A stretch of 5,670 bases of DNA from NCBI GenBank assembly GCA_003577005.1, contig QEUW01000461.1:1-5670 (forward strand). The letters are read 5' to 3'. Position numbers and translations under genes: made by a program. Positions 1 through 5,547 of the stretch are shown here, one piece after another. This DNA is from Chloroflexota bacterium (GTDB lineage Bacteria; Chloroflexota; Anaerolineae; Caldilineales; Caldilineaceae). How positions within the stretch are numbered: the stretch's first letter is position 1; every line of letters begins with the position of its first letter. Below the pieces are notes generated by a model. It ran no database searches. It saw nothing but the letters and a program-made list of their open reading frames with translations, and was not told where the DNA came from.

Positions 1-722
1 TAGATGAGCGGGGAAAAGAACTCGTTCCAGTGCTCGATAAACGAGAAGATGGCGACGGTCGCCAGCGCCGGCAACGAGAGCGGCAGGATCAGATTCCAGA
101 AGACACGGAACGACGAAGCCCCATCTAGCTTGGCCGCCTCGTCCAGATCCCGTGGAATCGTAAGAAAGAACTGGCGCAACAGGAAGATGTAAAAGGCGCC
201 GCCGCCAAAGTAAGCCGGAATGATGAGCGGCATATAGGTGTTGATCCAACCCAGATAGCGGAAGAGCAAAAACTGGGGCACGATCGTCACCTGCCACGGC
301 AACATCATGGTGCTCAACACGATAAAGAAGAGCGCATCGCGGGCAGGAAAGCGAAAACGGGTAAAGCCATAGGCCACCGCCGCCGCCGACAGGATCTGCC
401 CGATCATCGCCAGGATCGTTACTACAACGGTGTTCCAGATAAAGCGGGCAAACGGAGCAATCGTAAAGACATCCTGATAGTTTTTCCAGCGGACCTCCTG
501 CGGCCAGAGGGTAGGGGGGAAGAGATAGATCTCGGTGATCGGCTTGAGCGAACTGGAAATGGTCCAAAAGAAGGGTAGACTAAAGGCCAGCCCAGTCACA
601 ATGGCCAGGGCATAAAGCAGAAAACGACTGAGGCGCCGGGCCAAGAGATAGCGCGCTGCACCGTGGCTACCCGCCGGCGATCGCTCGAGGAGCACCGGCG
701 CGCTCCGTTCAGTTGTTGCCAT
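1..722 (-). CDS. Carbohydrate ABC transporter permease, MalG type (partial, 3' end outside window)
   Basis: Inner-membrane subunit of a CUT1-family sugar importer; with the MalF-type partner it forms the channel that receives sugar from the binding lipoprotein. The 240 complete codons seen begin MATTERSAPVLLERS and continue open past the window edge. Hydrophobic segments lie near residues 33-55, 92-116, 127-148, 160-185 and 215-235. The family signature is clear: PWQVTIVPQFLLFRYLGWIN at 142-161, and the cytoplasmic EAA loop at 195-213 with E195-A-A, G201 and the I-L-P at 212-214, which docks on the ATPase. WNEFFSPLIY at the edge is also typical. About 270-300 residues are usual, so roughly 35-50 are missing. 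The ATG at 722 is preceded by AAAGGG at an 8-nt distance. The gene lies 103 nt after the MalF-type gene and is presumably cotranscribed. The family is certain; the sugar is unknown. Confidence 0.95.
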   Translation of the reverse strand, partial: MATTERSAPVLLERSPAGSHGAARYLLARRLSRFLLYALAIVTGLAFSLPFFWTISSSLKPITEIYLFPPTLWPQEVRWKNYQDVFTIAPFARFIWNTVVVTILAMIGQILSAAAVAYGFTRFRFPARDALFFIVLSTMMLPWQVTIVPQFLLFRYLGWINTYMPLIIPAYFGGGAFYIFLLRQFFLTIPRDLDEAAKLDGASSFRVFWNLILPLSLPALATVAIFSFIEHWNEFFSPLI

Positions 723-825
723 AAGTCAAACCCTTTGTTTTTGCTCTGCTAAAGCGCAATCGTAGCCATCCGCATCACCCCCAGCCGTGCTCTATGGCTG
801 CGGACACAGGACAGCGGGCTGAAGG
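723..825 (-). other. Spacer between the two permease genes
   Basis: This 103-nt gap separates the MalF-type stop from the MalG-type start. It is longer than usual for paired permease genes, which often nearly overlap. It contains short complementary segments, CAGCC at 782-786 with GGCTG at 796-800, and TCCGCA at 769-774 with TGCGGA at 799-804. The two pairings share bases 799-800 and would compete. No T tract follows, so I do not call a terminator. I see no second promoter. Confidence 0.5.
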
Positions 826-1752
826 TTACTGAAATTCGTAATAGACCCAGCGGTTCGACAATTTGATCTGGATAAAGGACAGGATAAAGATCAACAGGAA
901 GAAGATCCACGCCAACGCCGACGCATATCCCATTTGGAAATAGCTAAAGGCATTGTAATAGAGGTGCAACACATAGAAGTAGGTGGCGTAATTCGGGCCC
1001 CCATTGGTCGCCACATAAGAGAGGGCAAAGACGCTAAAACTCCCGATGACGCCCAAGATCAGGTTGAAGAGAATCACCGGCGAGATCATAGGCAGCGTGA
1101 TATGGAAGAAGCGTCTCATCACGGAAGCGCCATCGATCTCGGCTGATTCATAGAGTTCCTTGGGCACGCCTTGCAGGCCGGCAAGAAAGATGATCATCCG
1201 GCCCCCGCCAATGCTCGCCCACAGCGAAATCATTATCAGCGAAGGGACCGCCCACTGCCGGCTGGTCAGCCAACCCGGCCCCGGAATGCCTACCTGGTGT
1301 AACAGATAATTGACCAGGCCCACCTGCGGCTGCAACAGCCACGTCCACAAGATCGCTAGCGCCACCACCGGCGTCAATGATGGTAAGTAATAGAGCGCCC
1401 GGAAGATGTTGCGCCCACGCAAATTCTGGTTCAACAAGAGCGCAGCCAGCAGCGAGCCAAAGACGCCCAGGATCACCGTTGCCACGGCGAAATAAGCTGT
1501 GCGGGTCAACGAAGGCCAGAAGAGCTTATCGCGGAAGAACGCTTCTTGATAGTTTTGCAGACCAATCCACTCGGGCGTGCCGCCAATCTTGTACTGTGTA
1601 AAGCTCAAGTACAACGAGGCGATGATCGGCCCCAGGGAAAAGACGATAAACCCGATGACCCACGGGCTGATCCAAAGATAGCCCTCCAACGCTTCCCGCC
1701 GTTGCAGAGGCGTCCCCCAGCGGGAACGTCTTGTTGAGACCTGGCTTGCCAT
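826..1752 (-). CDS. Carbohydrate ABC transporter permease, MalF type
   Basis: Second membrane subunit of the sugar importer, 308 residues, a normal length for this family. I chose the ATG at 1752 (MASQVSTRRSRWG): GGAGG lies 4 nt upstream, and the protein then starts in the usual place, with a short basic cytoplasmic tail followed by LEGYLWISPWVIGF. A start at 1884 is open in frame, but its extra 44 residues would be translated from simple repeats. Six hydrophobic segments lie near residues 29-51, 83-107, 120-141, 170-192, 224-247 and 279-297. The EAA-type loop is at 202-221, written ESAEIDGAS...ITLP, with Ser in place of the first Ala; E202, G208 and the L-P at 220-221 are kept. LRGRNIFRALYYLPSLTP at 111-128 is also typical. 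It follows the binding-protein gene by 149 nt and precedes the MalG-type gene. Confidence 0.95.
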   Translation of the reverse strand: MASQVSTRRSRWGTPLQRREALEGYLWISPWVIGFIVFSLGPIIASLYLSFTQYKIGGTPEWIGLQNYQEAFFRDKLFWPSLTRTAYFAVATVILGVFGSLLAALLLNQNLRGRNIFRALYYLPSLTPVVALAILWTWLLQPQVGLVNYLLHQVGIPGPGWLTSRQWAVPSLIMISLWASIGGGRMIIFLAGLQGVPKELYESAEIDGASVMRRFFHITLPMISPVILFNLILGVIGSFSVFALSYVATNGGPNYATYFYVLHLYYNAFSYFQMGYASALAWIFFLLIFILSFIQIKLSNRWVYYEFQ

Positions 1753-1756
1753 CTGT

Positions 1757-1761
1757 CCTCC
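1757..1761 (-). promoter_or_regulatory. Ribosome binding site deciding the MalF-type start
   Basis: GGAGG on the minus strand lies 4 nt before the ATG at 1752. The spacing is a little short but usable. It supports the 308-residue form over the longer open frame beginning at 1884. Confidence 0.6.
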
Positions 1762-1784
1762 GAGCTCGTGAAAAAAGAGAGCAA

Positions 1785-1865
1785 GGAGATTTGGGGAGAT
1801 TGAAGGAGATTGGGGTCTGGCGAATCTCCCCAATCTCCTCCCTCTCTCGAATCTCTCCATCTCTC
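1785..1865. repeat. Degenerate GGAGATT repeats forming a hairpin between transporter genes
   Basis: GGAGATT starts at 1785, 1795 and 1805, an exact 10-bp period. The second half carries the reverse complement AATCTCC at 1823 and 1832 and AATCTCT at 1850, so the block is a mirrored repeat. Its core is a perfect 12-bp inverted repeat: AGGAGATTGGGG at 1804-1815 pairs with CCCCAATCTCCT at 1828-1839 across a 12-nt loop. It lies wholly between the binding-protein stop and the first permease start and would form a stable stem in the operon mRNA. No T tract follows it on the minus strand. A role in lowering permease relative to binding-protein expression is an inference. Confidence 0.75.
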
Positions 1866-1901
1866 CGCAACACCTGGCATCCACTAATCAGCCAGCTTTG
1901 C

Positions 1902-3251
1902 TTACGGCTTTGGCTTGTCCATAATATCCTGAATCTGTTCGGTAACGCTGTCGATAAAGGCCTGGGTCGGCTCTTCCTCGCCCGCCCACAGGGGCTGCAT
2001 CAACTGGGCAAAGGCATTTTCAGCCTCTTCCTGGCGCCAGTTGTCGAGGATGCGACTATCCATAGCGTTGTCCATCACCTCTTTGAAGACGACGCGGAAG
2101 GGGAACTCAAGGAGTTCGGGCGCGCCGTAGACATCAGGGCGACCGCCGACCGTCCCGCCGATGAGACCCAACTGGATGCCACTGTCTCTGTTGCACAGAT
2201 ACTTGACCCACTCAAAAGCCTCGTTGGGGTGTTGTGTCGAAGTGGTGACGCAGTAGGCATCCACCTCGAAATCCGAGCCACCGACGCCACCCGGCCCAAT
2301 CGCATTGGGGGCTACCATCCATTCGAACTTATCACCGATGGCGCCGCCGGTGACAGAGACCGAGGTGCCGCCCTGGTACATACCCAAGATTCCGCTGATC
2401 CACATATCGTTGGCGGCGCCCACCATCTGTTCGGGCGTCGGCGCCACTTGATGGGTGTGGAACAGGTCGTAGAGGTGGTTGATCGCCTGCATGCCAGTCT
2501 CTGAATTGAGCTGGCAGACGGTGCCATCCTCGTTGATCAGCTCGGTGCCAAAGGCGCGGTAGAGAGTGACGAAGGCCTTCCAGGATGTGCTGGGGAGATA
2601 GCCGAATTGCACAATGCGCCCATCCTCTTCCTTCGTGGTCGCTTTGGCGATCTCGATCTGGTTTTCGATGGTCCAGCTGGCATCGGGGGCGGTCAGACCG
2701 GCCTCTTCCAGTGCGGTCTGGTTGTAATAGATAATGGCCAGCCCCGGGTGAGCCTTGAACGGCAGCCCAAGCAGGTTGCCTTCCACCGTAATCGCATCGA
2801 GACAGCCCTGGTACCATTCGGTCAGGTCCACGTTCTGCGCCGCCACCAGGTCATTGATGGGGGCGAGTTGGCCCTGGGCGTAATTGAACTGGATCTTGGA
2901 CTGGCCTAGCGCGCTCCAGATCACGTCGCCTAGGGTGCCACCGGCATGCATAGTCGAGATCTTGGTACTGAACTCAGCCCCCGGGAACGACTCTTTCACT
3001 AGCTCGATGTGGGGGTATTCTTCCATGAACTTTGGCATCTGCATGTCGTAGAGCGTATCTTCCTGCTGCCCGATGCGCGCATGGAAGCGGATGGTTATCT
3101 TCTCGCTGGCGGGCGCCGCTGCATCCGACGCCTCCGGTTGTCCTCCCGGCACCGCAGCAGGGGCGGCACAGGCAGCAAGCGCCAGGCCAGCGATGCTAAA
3201 CGAGGTGGCGCGCAGAAAGCCGCGCCGGGTCAACTTTTGTTGAGCAGCCAT
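1902..3251 (-). CDS. Sugar ABC transporter substrate-binding lipoprotein (family 1), Tat-exported
   Basis: Extracytoplasmic binding protein that captures a carbohydrate and delivers it to the two permeases encoded next. It has 449 residues from the ATG at 3251, which has AAGGAG 7 nt upstream; an in-frame ATG at 3284 lacks this support. The N-terminus carries a twin-arginine signal, T8-R-R-G-F-L-R14, a hydrophobic stretch at 17-27 and a lipobox LAAC with Cys28 as the predicted lipidated residue. This points to Tat export followed by membrane anchoring. An Ala/Pro-rich linker at 29-50 leads to the binding domain, which starts with KITIRFHAR. Family-typical pieces include FMEEYPHIEL, LPFKAHPGLAIIYYNQTALEEAGL near 200, GGTSVSVTGG and the C-terminal cluster FEWVKYLCNRDSGIQ. 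It is first in the operon, as usual. The sugar cannot be read from sequence; the many acidic and aromatic residues fit an oligosaccharide. Confidence 0.95.
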   Translation of the reverse strand: MAAQQKLTRRGFLRATSFSIAGLALAACAAPAAVPGGQPEASDAAAPASEKITIRFHARIGQQEDTLYDMQMPKFMEEYPHIELVKESFPGAEFSTKISTMHAGGTLGDVIWSALGQSKIQFNYAQGQLAPINDLVAAQNVDLTEWYQGCLDAITVEGNLLGLPFKAHPGLAIIYYNQTALEEAGLTAPDASWTIENQIEIAKATTKEEDGRIVQFGYLPSTSWKAFVTLYRAFGTELINEDGTVCQLNSETGMQAINHLYDLFHTHQVAPTPEQMVGAANDMWISGILGMYQGGTSVSVTGGAIGDKFEWMVAPNAIGPGGVGGSDFEVDAYCVTTSTQHPNEAFEWVKYLCNRDSGIQLGLIGGTVGGRPDVYGAPELLEFPFRVVFKEVMDNAMDSRILDNWRQEEAENAFAQLMQPLWAGEEEPTQAFIDSVTEQIQDIMDKPKP

Positions 3252-3258
3252 CGGTTGT

Positions 3259-3264
3259 CTCCTT
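3259..3264 (-). promoter_or_regulatory. Ribosome binding site of the binding-protein gene
   Basis: AAGGAG on the minus strand lies 7 nt before the ATG at 3251. It fixes the start so that the twin-arginine motif falls at residues 8-14, where Tat signals normally have it. Confidence 0.7.
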
Positions 3265-3302
3265 TGAAGAACAGTTTGGGCCAAAGACGCTCACAGCGCA
3301 TG

Positions 3303-3326
3303 GGTAAACGCGGTGCACGGTATACC
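3303..3326. promoter_or_regulatory. Possible operator in the operon leader
   Basis: GGTAAAC at 3303-3309 and GGTATAC at 3319-3325 are near-identical copies spaced 16 bp apart, about one and a half helical turns. GGTATACC at 3319-3326 is itself a palindrome, and GTGCAC lies between the copies. The block lies between the predicted transcription start and the binding-protein gene, where a repressor of a sugar operon could act. No regulator family can be assigned. Confidence 0.25.
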
Positions 3327-3397
3327 AGTAAAACGTATGCCATGTGGATGACGAACAGTTGGGATAGCTAAGCAACGAGGCCGTATCGGCAGCAGCA

Positions 3398-3427
3398 ATG
3401 CTAACACAGCCGTCAAGCGTCTGTCAA
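3398..3427 (-). promoter_or_regulatory. Predicted sigma-70-type promoter of the sugar transporter operon
   Basis: On the minus strand a perfect TTGACA (-35, positions 3422-3427) is followed after 18 nt by TAGCAT (-10, positions 3398-3403), which matches TATAAT at four of six bases. Transcription would start near 3391 and leave a leader of about 140 nt before the ATG at 3251. I found no better promoter between the metalloprotease gene and this operon. The score comes from the exact -35 box and the position. Confidence 0.5.
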
Positions 3428-3468
3428 CTGCATGTTGGGGGCAAGCAGGGGTTCAAAATTGTATGGAA

Positions 3469-3483
3469 TGGACCCGGGGTCCA
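3469..3483. promoter_or_regulatory. Perfect 15-bp palindrome upstream of the operon promoter
   Basis: TGGACCCGGGGTCCA has two perfect 7-bp arms, TGGACCC and GGGTCCA, around one central G. Its near edge is about 42 bp upstream of the predicted -35 box. That position suits an activator site or a distal operator. The regulator is unknown. Confidence 0.35.
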
Positions 3484-3549
3484 CGGGCAGCTCCGGCGGA
3501 TAAGTGCGGATTCCCGACGACTGCAACCAGAAAAATCGCTCTAATCCAC

Positions 3550-3685
3550 CTAATACGACAACGTTAAATTGGCGCATGTGAGGTGGGCCGACCTCCGGGA
3601 GGTGACCGGAGACAACCTGATTTGTCGAGCATTTATCCGGTCACCCCCCGGAGGTCTTATCGAAATGTAACGTTGTCGAACTAAT
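3550..3685. repeat. Nested palindromic element, MITE-like, with flanking CTAAT repeats
   Basis: Three nested inverted repeats share one centre. The outer arms are 3556-3570 and 3664-3678, matching at 14 of 15 bases (CGACAACGTTA and its complement are exact). The middle arms are 3590-3610 and 3636-3656, matching at 20 of 21 bases. The inner arms are GACAA at 3611-3615 and TTGTC at 3622-3626. The whole is bracketed by identical CTAAT at 3550-3554 and 3681-3685, which look like a 5-bp target-site duplication around an element of about 126 bp. There is no room for a transposase, so if mobile it would be non-autonomous. It lies between the metalloprotease stop and the sugar operon promoter. It could equally be a dispersed palindromic repeat or a stem acting as a terminator. 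Confidence 0.6.
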
Positions 3686-3721
3686 CACGGTCAAGTTAAG
3701 CATTGGGCATCTCCCGAATTA

Positions 3722-3765
3722 GCAGAGCGCAGTCCCATGGGGCCTGGCTGAGGACTGCGCTCCGC
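3722..3765 (-). terminator. Strong stem-loop downstream of the metalloprotease gene
   Basis: GAGCGCAGTCC at 3725-3735 is perfectly complementary to GGACTGCGCTC at 3752-3762. After one mismatch two more pairs extend it (3722-3723 with 3764-3765). The loop is 16 nt. It starts 35 nt after the metalloprotease stop, the expected place for a terminator. On the minus strand the following bases are mixed rather than a T run, so it is not a textbook intrinsic terminator. It may stabilise the 3' end of the message or be another dispersed palindrome. Confidence 0.4.
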
Positions 3766-3800
3766 GGCCCGCGAACGAGTGCGAATTGCTATCGGTTGAT

Positions 3801-5156
3801 TCAATTCAATTGGATCATAGGCAGATAGAGTGCGTTTGGAACAACAGCCTTTTGGGGCACTGTCACGCGCAGTTCTTCAAAAACGCGGGTGCCCTCAGGC
3901 GTATAGAGTCTGGCTTTGATCAGATAGTCGCCCGGTTCAGGTGGCAGCCAGGCCGTTTCGAACAGACCATCCGTGATAGTCGCCAAAAGTTGGTCGCCCT
4001 GATAAAACCCAACCGAGTTGAACAACTGCTCAACTGCTTCGCCCCCGATCATCTCAATCCAGAGACGATATTCATCCCGGTGAGAAGTATTTGCATTGTT
4101 GGGGGTGACTCTTAGAATGGCATCAGCGTCCGGTGCGAGATGGTCGAAATGGATGAGAAAGTCGCTATCGGTGACATTCCAGTGCGTAGCCAGATAGCTG
4201 CCGGGCGGCGGATTGGTATGAAAGTAGTCGTCGTTGTTGCAATCGAGCAAGCTGCCGAACTCCGCATCTTTGCACACCATGAAAACGGCGGGATAGTAGG
4301 GCGCGTCGGAGTAACACATGACATCATATTGGTCGGTGCAATGCCAACTACCTGTGGAGTTCGGACTACTGTGCTGGACGCCGCCAAGCGTATGGGTTAG
4401 CTCGTGGGCCGCGGTGACGACATTCCAACAACTACGGTCGACACGTGCGTAACCTGTTCGGTGGTTGCTGCGATGCGCTGGCCCCGGTTGCGTATCATTG
4501 ACGACCGTCGCAATACCACAATAAACCGTTGACTCCATAAAGATCAGATATTTACGGTCGGGGCTGTTGTAGCCCAGAGCACTCAAGGCCACGATGGTCG
4601 CAGCCAGGTTGGCATCAGCACCCTGCGGGATCTCGACTGCCAGTACATCGATTTCGCACGCCGGTGTGACGACATAGTTGACCAACCGGTTGCCTCCTGT
4701 AACGTAGGCGCTGGCATCATATAAAAAACCAACGTCGATGGCGATGCGCCGGATCATGTTGAGCGATGTTGCGTAGCGGTCAGGCCTGTCGCTGGCGCGA
4801 ACATACAGGACCTGCACCCGTTTTCCACTCTGCCCATCGCCAATACAGACGGTGGTGACGGGCAACGCGGTACGGTCCAGGGCCAACTCGGCATAGGCGA
4901 GCTCTTCGTCGGTGGGCGACATATCCGTACCGTGTGTGCAGAGGTCGGTTCCCTCGATCCGGTAGCCGCCCGGCCCGCAAAGTTCCTCATCGCCGAGCAG
5001 CCCTTCGAGGGCCCGCAAACCCGCCGGGCTAACCATCTCATGTCGCTTATGCGCCCAGGCTACCTCCGGCCAGAGCAGCAGCGCTGTGACCGTGAAAACA
5101 GCAAAGAGTATACAAAAATATCTAAAGTTGATTTTTACTCTCGCTACGCATTGCAT
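3801..5156 (-). CDS. Secreted zinc metalloprotease-like protein with Ig-like C-terminus and YLPMI tail
   Basis: Predicted exported peptidase of 451 residues. The start at 5156 is set by AGGAGG 6 nt upstream and by the signal peptide that then begins the protein: basic MQCVARVKINFR, a hydrophobic core at 13-29, and cleavage probably after A-W-A35. The longer open frame to 5330 would bury the signal peptide. The catalytic segment holds AAHELTHTLGGVQH, with H251, E252 and H255 as expected zinc ligands and catalytic base. It continues to WHCTDQYDVMCY, with H272 and a Met-turn-like M280, which resembles metzincin-type enzymes. The canonical third-ligand position (+10) is Gln261; His262 is at +11. 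Ten cysteines lie between residues 60 and 306 and none after, suggesting disulfides. Residues about 343-433 look like a bacterial Ig-like domain (FYQGDQLLATITDG ... PGDYLIKARLYT). The last residues are ALYLPMIQLN. I cannot name the exact peptidase family. No operon partner is visible. Confidence 0.85.
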   Translation of the reverse strand: MQCVARVKINFRYFCILFAVFTVTALLLWPEVAWAHKRHEMVSPAGLRALEGLLGDEELCGPGGYRIEGTDLCTHGTDMSPTDEELAYAELALDRTALPVTTVCIGDGQSGKRVQVLYVRASDRPDRYATSLNMIRRIAIDVGFLYDASAYVTGGNRLVNYVVTPACEIDVLAVEIPQGADANLAATIVALSALGYNSPDRKYLIFMESTVYCGIATVVNDTQPGPAHRSNHRTGYARVDRSCWNVVTAAHELTHTLGGVQHSSPNSTGSWHCTDQYDVMCYSDAPYYPAVFMVCKDAEFGSLLDCNNDDYFHTNPPPGSYLATHWNVTDSDFLIHFDHLAPDADAILRVTPNNANTSHRDEYRLWIEMIGGEAVEQLFNSVGFYQGDQLLATITDGLFETAWLPPEPGDYLIKARLYTPEGTRVFEELRVTVPQKAVVPNALYLPMIQLN

Positions 5157-5162
5157 ATACCA

Positions 5163-5168
5163 CCTCCT
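5163..5168 (-). promoter_or_regulatory. Strong ribosome binding site of the metalloprotease gene
   Basis: AGGAGG on the minus strand lies 6 nt before the ATG at 5156. It is the strongest such site in the window and decides the start in favour of the form with an N-terminal signal peptide. Confidence 0.8.
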
Positions 5169-5297
5169 GACTGAAAACGTAAACTGTTCGTCCGCTGAGT
5201 TGATATTCCAACTACGGCGGGGCAACGAAACTTTTAGTGAGGCTTCTATGGGCCTTGCACTTGCAGGAGTGCGTCGCATCTCCCGGCGAACGACCGA

Positions 5298-5317
5298 ACC
5301 TGACTGACACGTCAGGT
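5298..5317. promoter_or_regulatory. 20-bp inverted repeat, possible operator
   Basis: ACCTGAC at 5298-5304 and GTCAGGT at 5311-5317 are perfect 7-bp arms around a 6-nt centre. The centre region also reads TGAC-AC-GTCA, a second, offset palindrome at 5304-5313 or so. It lies about 140 bp upstream of the metalloprotease start. A protein-binding site is plausible; the function is unknown. Confidence 0.3.
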
Positions 5318-5375
5318 AACCGTCCTGCAATCACCATCTTTGCGACAATTGGCCGATGTACTCAAGTATGAATGT

Positions 5376-5399
5376 GTCCTACAATAGTCCTACAATAGT
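5376..5399. repeat. 11-bp tandem repeat GTCCTACAATA, two full copies
   Basis: GTCCTACAATA at 5376-5386 is repeated exactly at 5387-5397, followed by GT. The 11-bp period places both copies on the same face of the helix. CAATAG inside the repeat recurs at 5447-5452 and, inverted, at 5435-5440. The arrangement fits paired protein-binding sites in front of the regulator gene. Confidence 0.7.
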
Positions 5400-5405
5400 T
5401 GACCG

Positions 5406-5468
5406 GGATCGAGCCTCCACGATCCGTCAAAATGCTATTGCGGCTGCAATAGTAAGCACAAATCGTGG
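5406..5468 (+). promoter_or_regulatory. Competing hairpins in the regulator leader
   Basis: Two foldings share bases. In one, GGATCG at 5406-5411 pairs with CGATCC at 5420-5425 across 8 nt. In the other, CCACGAT at 5417-5423 pairs with ATCGTGG at 5462-5468 and encloses an inner stem, CTATTGC at 5435-5441 with GCAATAG at 5446-5452 around GGCT. Bases 5420-5423 are used by both, so the two are mutually exclusive. This resembles leader RNA that can switch, but the stems are short and no ligand or known riboswitch class is recognised. Confidence 0.35.
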
Positions 5469-5473
5469 TGGAG

Positions 5474-5518
5474 AGGAGGAGTGCAGCCACCGAGGGGCAA
5501 CGGTTTCACTCCTTTTTT
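5474..5518 (+). terminator. Terminator-like hairpin with T tract ahead of the regulator gene
   Basis: AGGAGTG at 5477-5483 pairs with CACTCCT at 5507-5513, and the pairing can extend through wobble pairs to 5474 and 5516. A small stem, ACCG at 5489-5492 with CGGT at 5501-5504, lies inside the loop. The stem is followed directly by a T run (5513-5518), as in an intrinsic terminator read on the plus strand. No plus-strand gene lies upstream in the window, and the next ATG is only 30 nt away. It would therefore act as an attenuator in the leader of the regulator gene, or insulate it from distant readthrough. The long loop lowers confidence. Confidence 0.4.
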
Positions 5519-5547
5519 ACTCCCTGTTTGAGGAGCGCCAACCAAAG

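Larger units (their letters stand above)
5157..5547. other. Divergent intergenic region between metalloprotease and regulator genes
   Basis: This stretch of about 390 bp holds no gene I can support. The reading frames across it lack ribosome sites and family features. It must contain the promoters of both flanking divergent genes, but I found no convincing -35/-10 pair on either strand. It does hold a 16-bp inverted repeat, AGTTG/CAACT at 5198-5213, a second at 5298-5317, an 11-bp tandem repeat, CAATAG motifs and a series of hairpins, listed separately. Confidence 0.6.

Noticed and set aside
1753..1884. Longer N-terminus of the MalF-type permease starting at 1884
   Set aside because: The extra 44 residues are translated from GGAGATT-type repeats, and a ribosome site lies directly before the ATG at 1752, which gives the normal family length.
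1731..2504. Plus-strand open frame of 257 codons
   Set aside because: It is antisense to the binding-protein gene and the repeat block, has no family-like features, and the minus-strand genes fully explain the region.
3550..3765. CRISPR-like repeats
   Set aside because: The repeated segments are inverted and nested, not direct repeats with regular spacers, and no cas gene is present.
4932..5307. Plus-strand frames overlapping the protease start and the intergenic region
   Set aside because: They have no ribosome sites and no recognisable protein features, and they are largely antisense to the protease.
5157..5330. Longer N-terminus of the metalloprotease starting at 5330
   Set aside because: It would place 58 residues ahead of a clear signal peptide; AGGAGG sits 6 nt before the ATG at 5156.
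5399..5427. TTGACC at 5399-5404 as a -35 box for the regulator gene
   Set aside because: At 17-18 nt downstream the bases are ATCCGT or TCCGTC, which do not resemble a -10 box.
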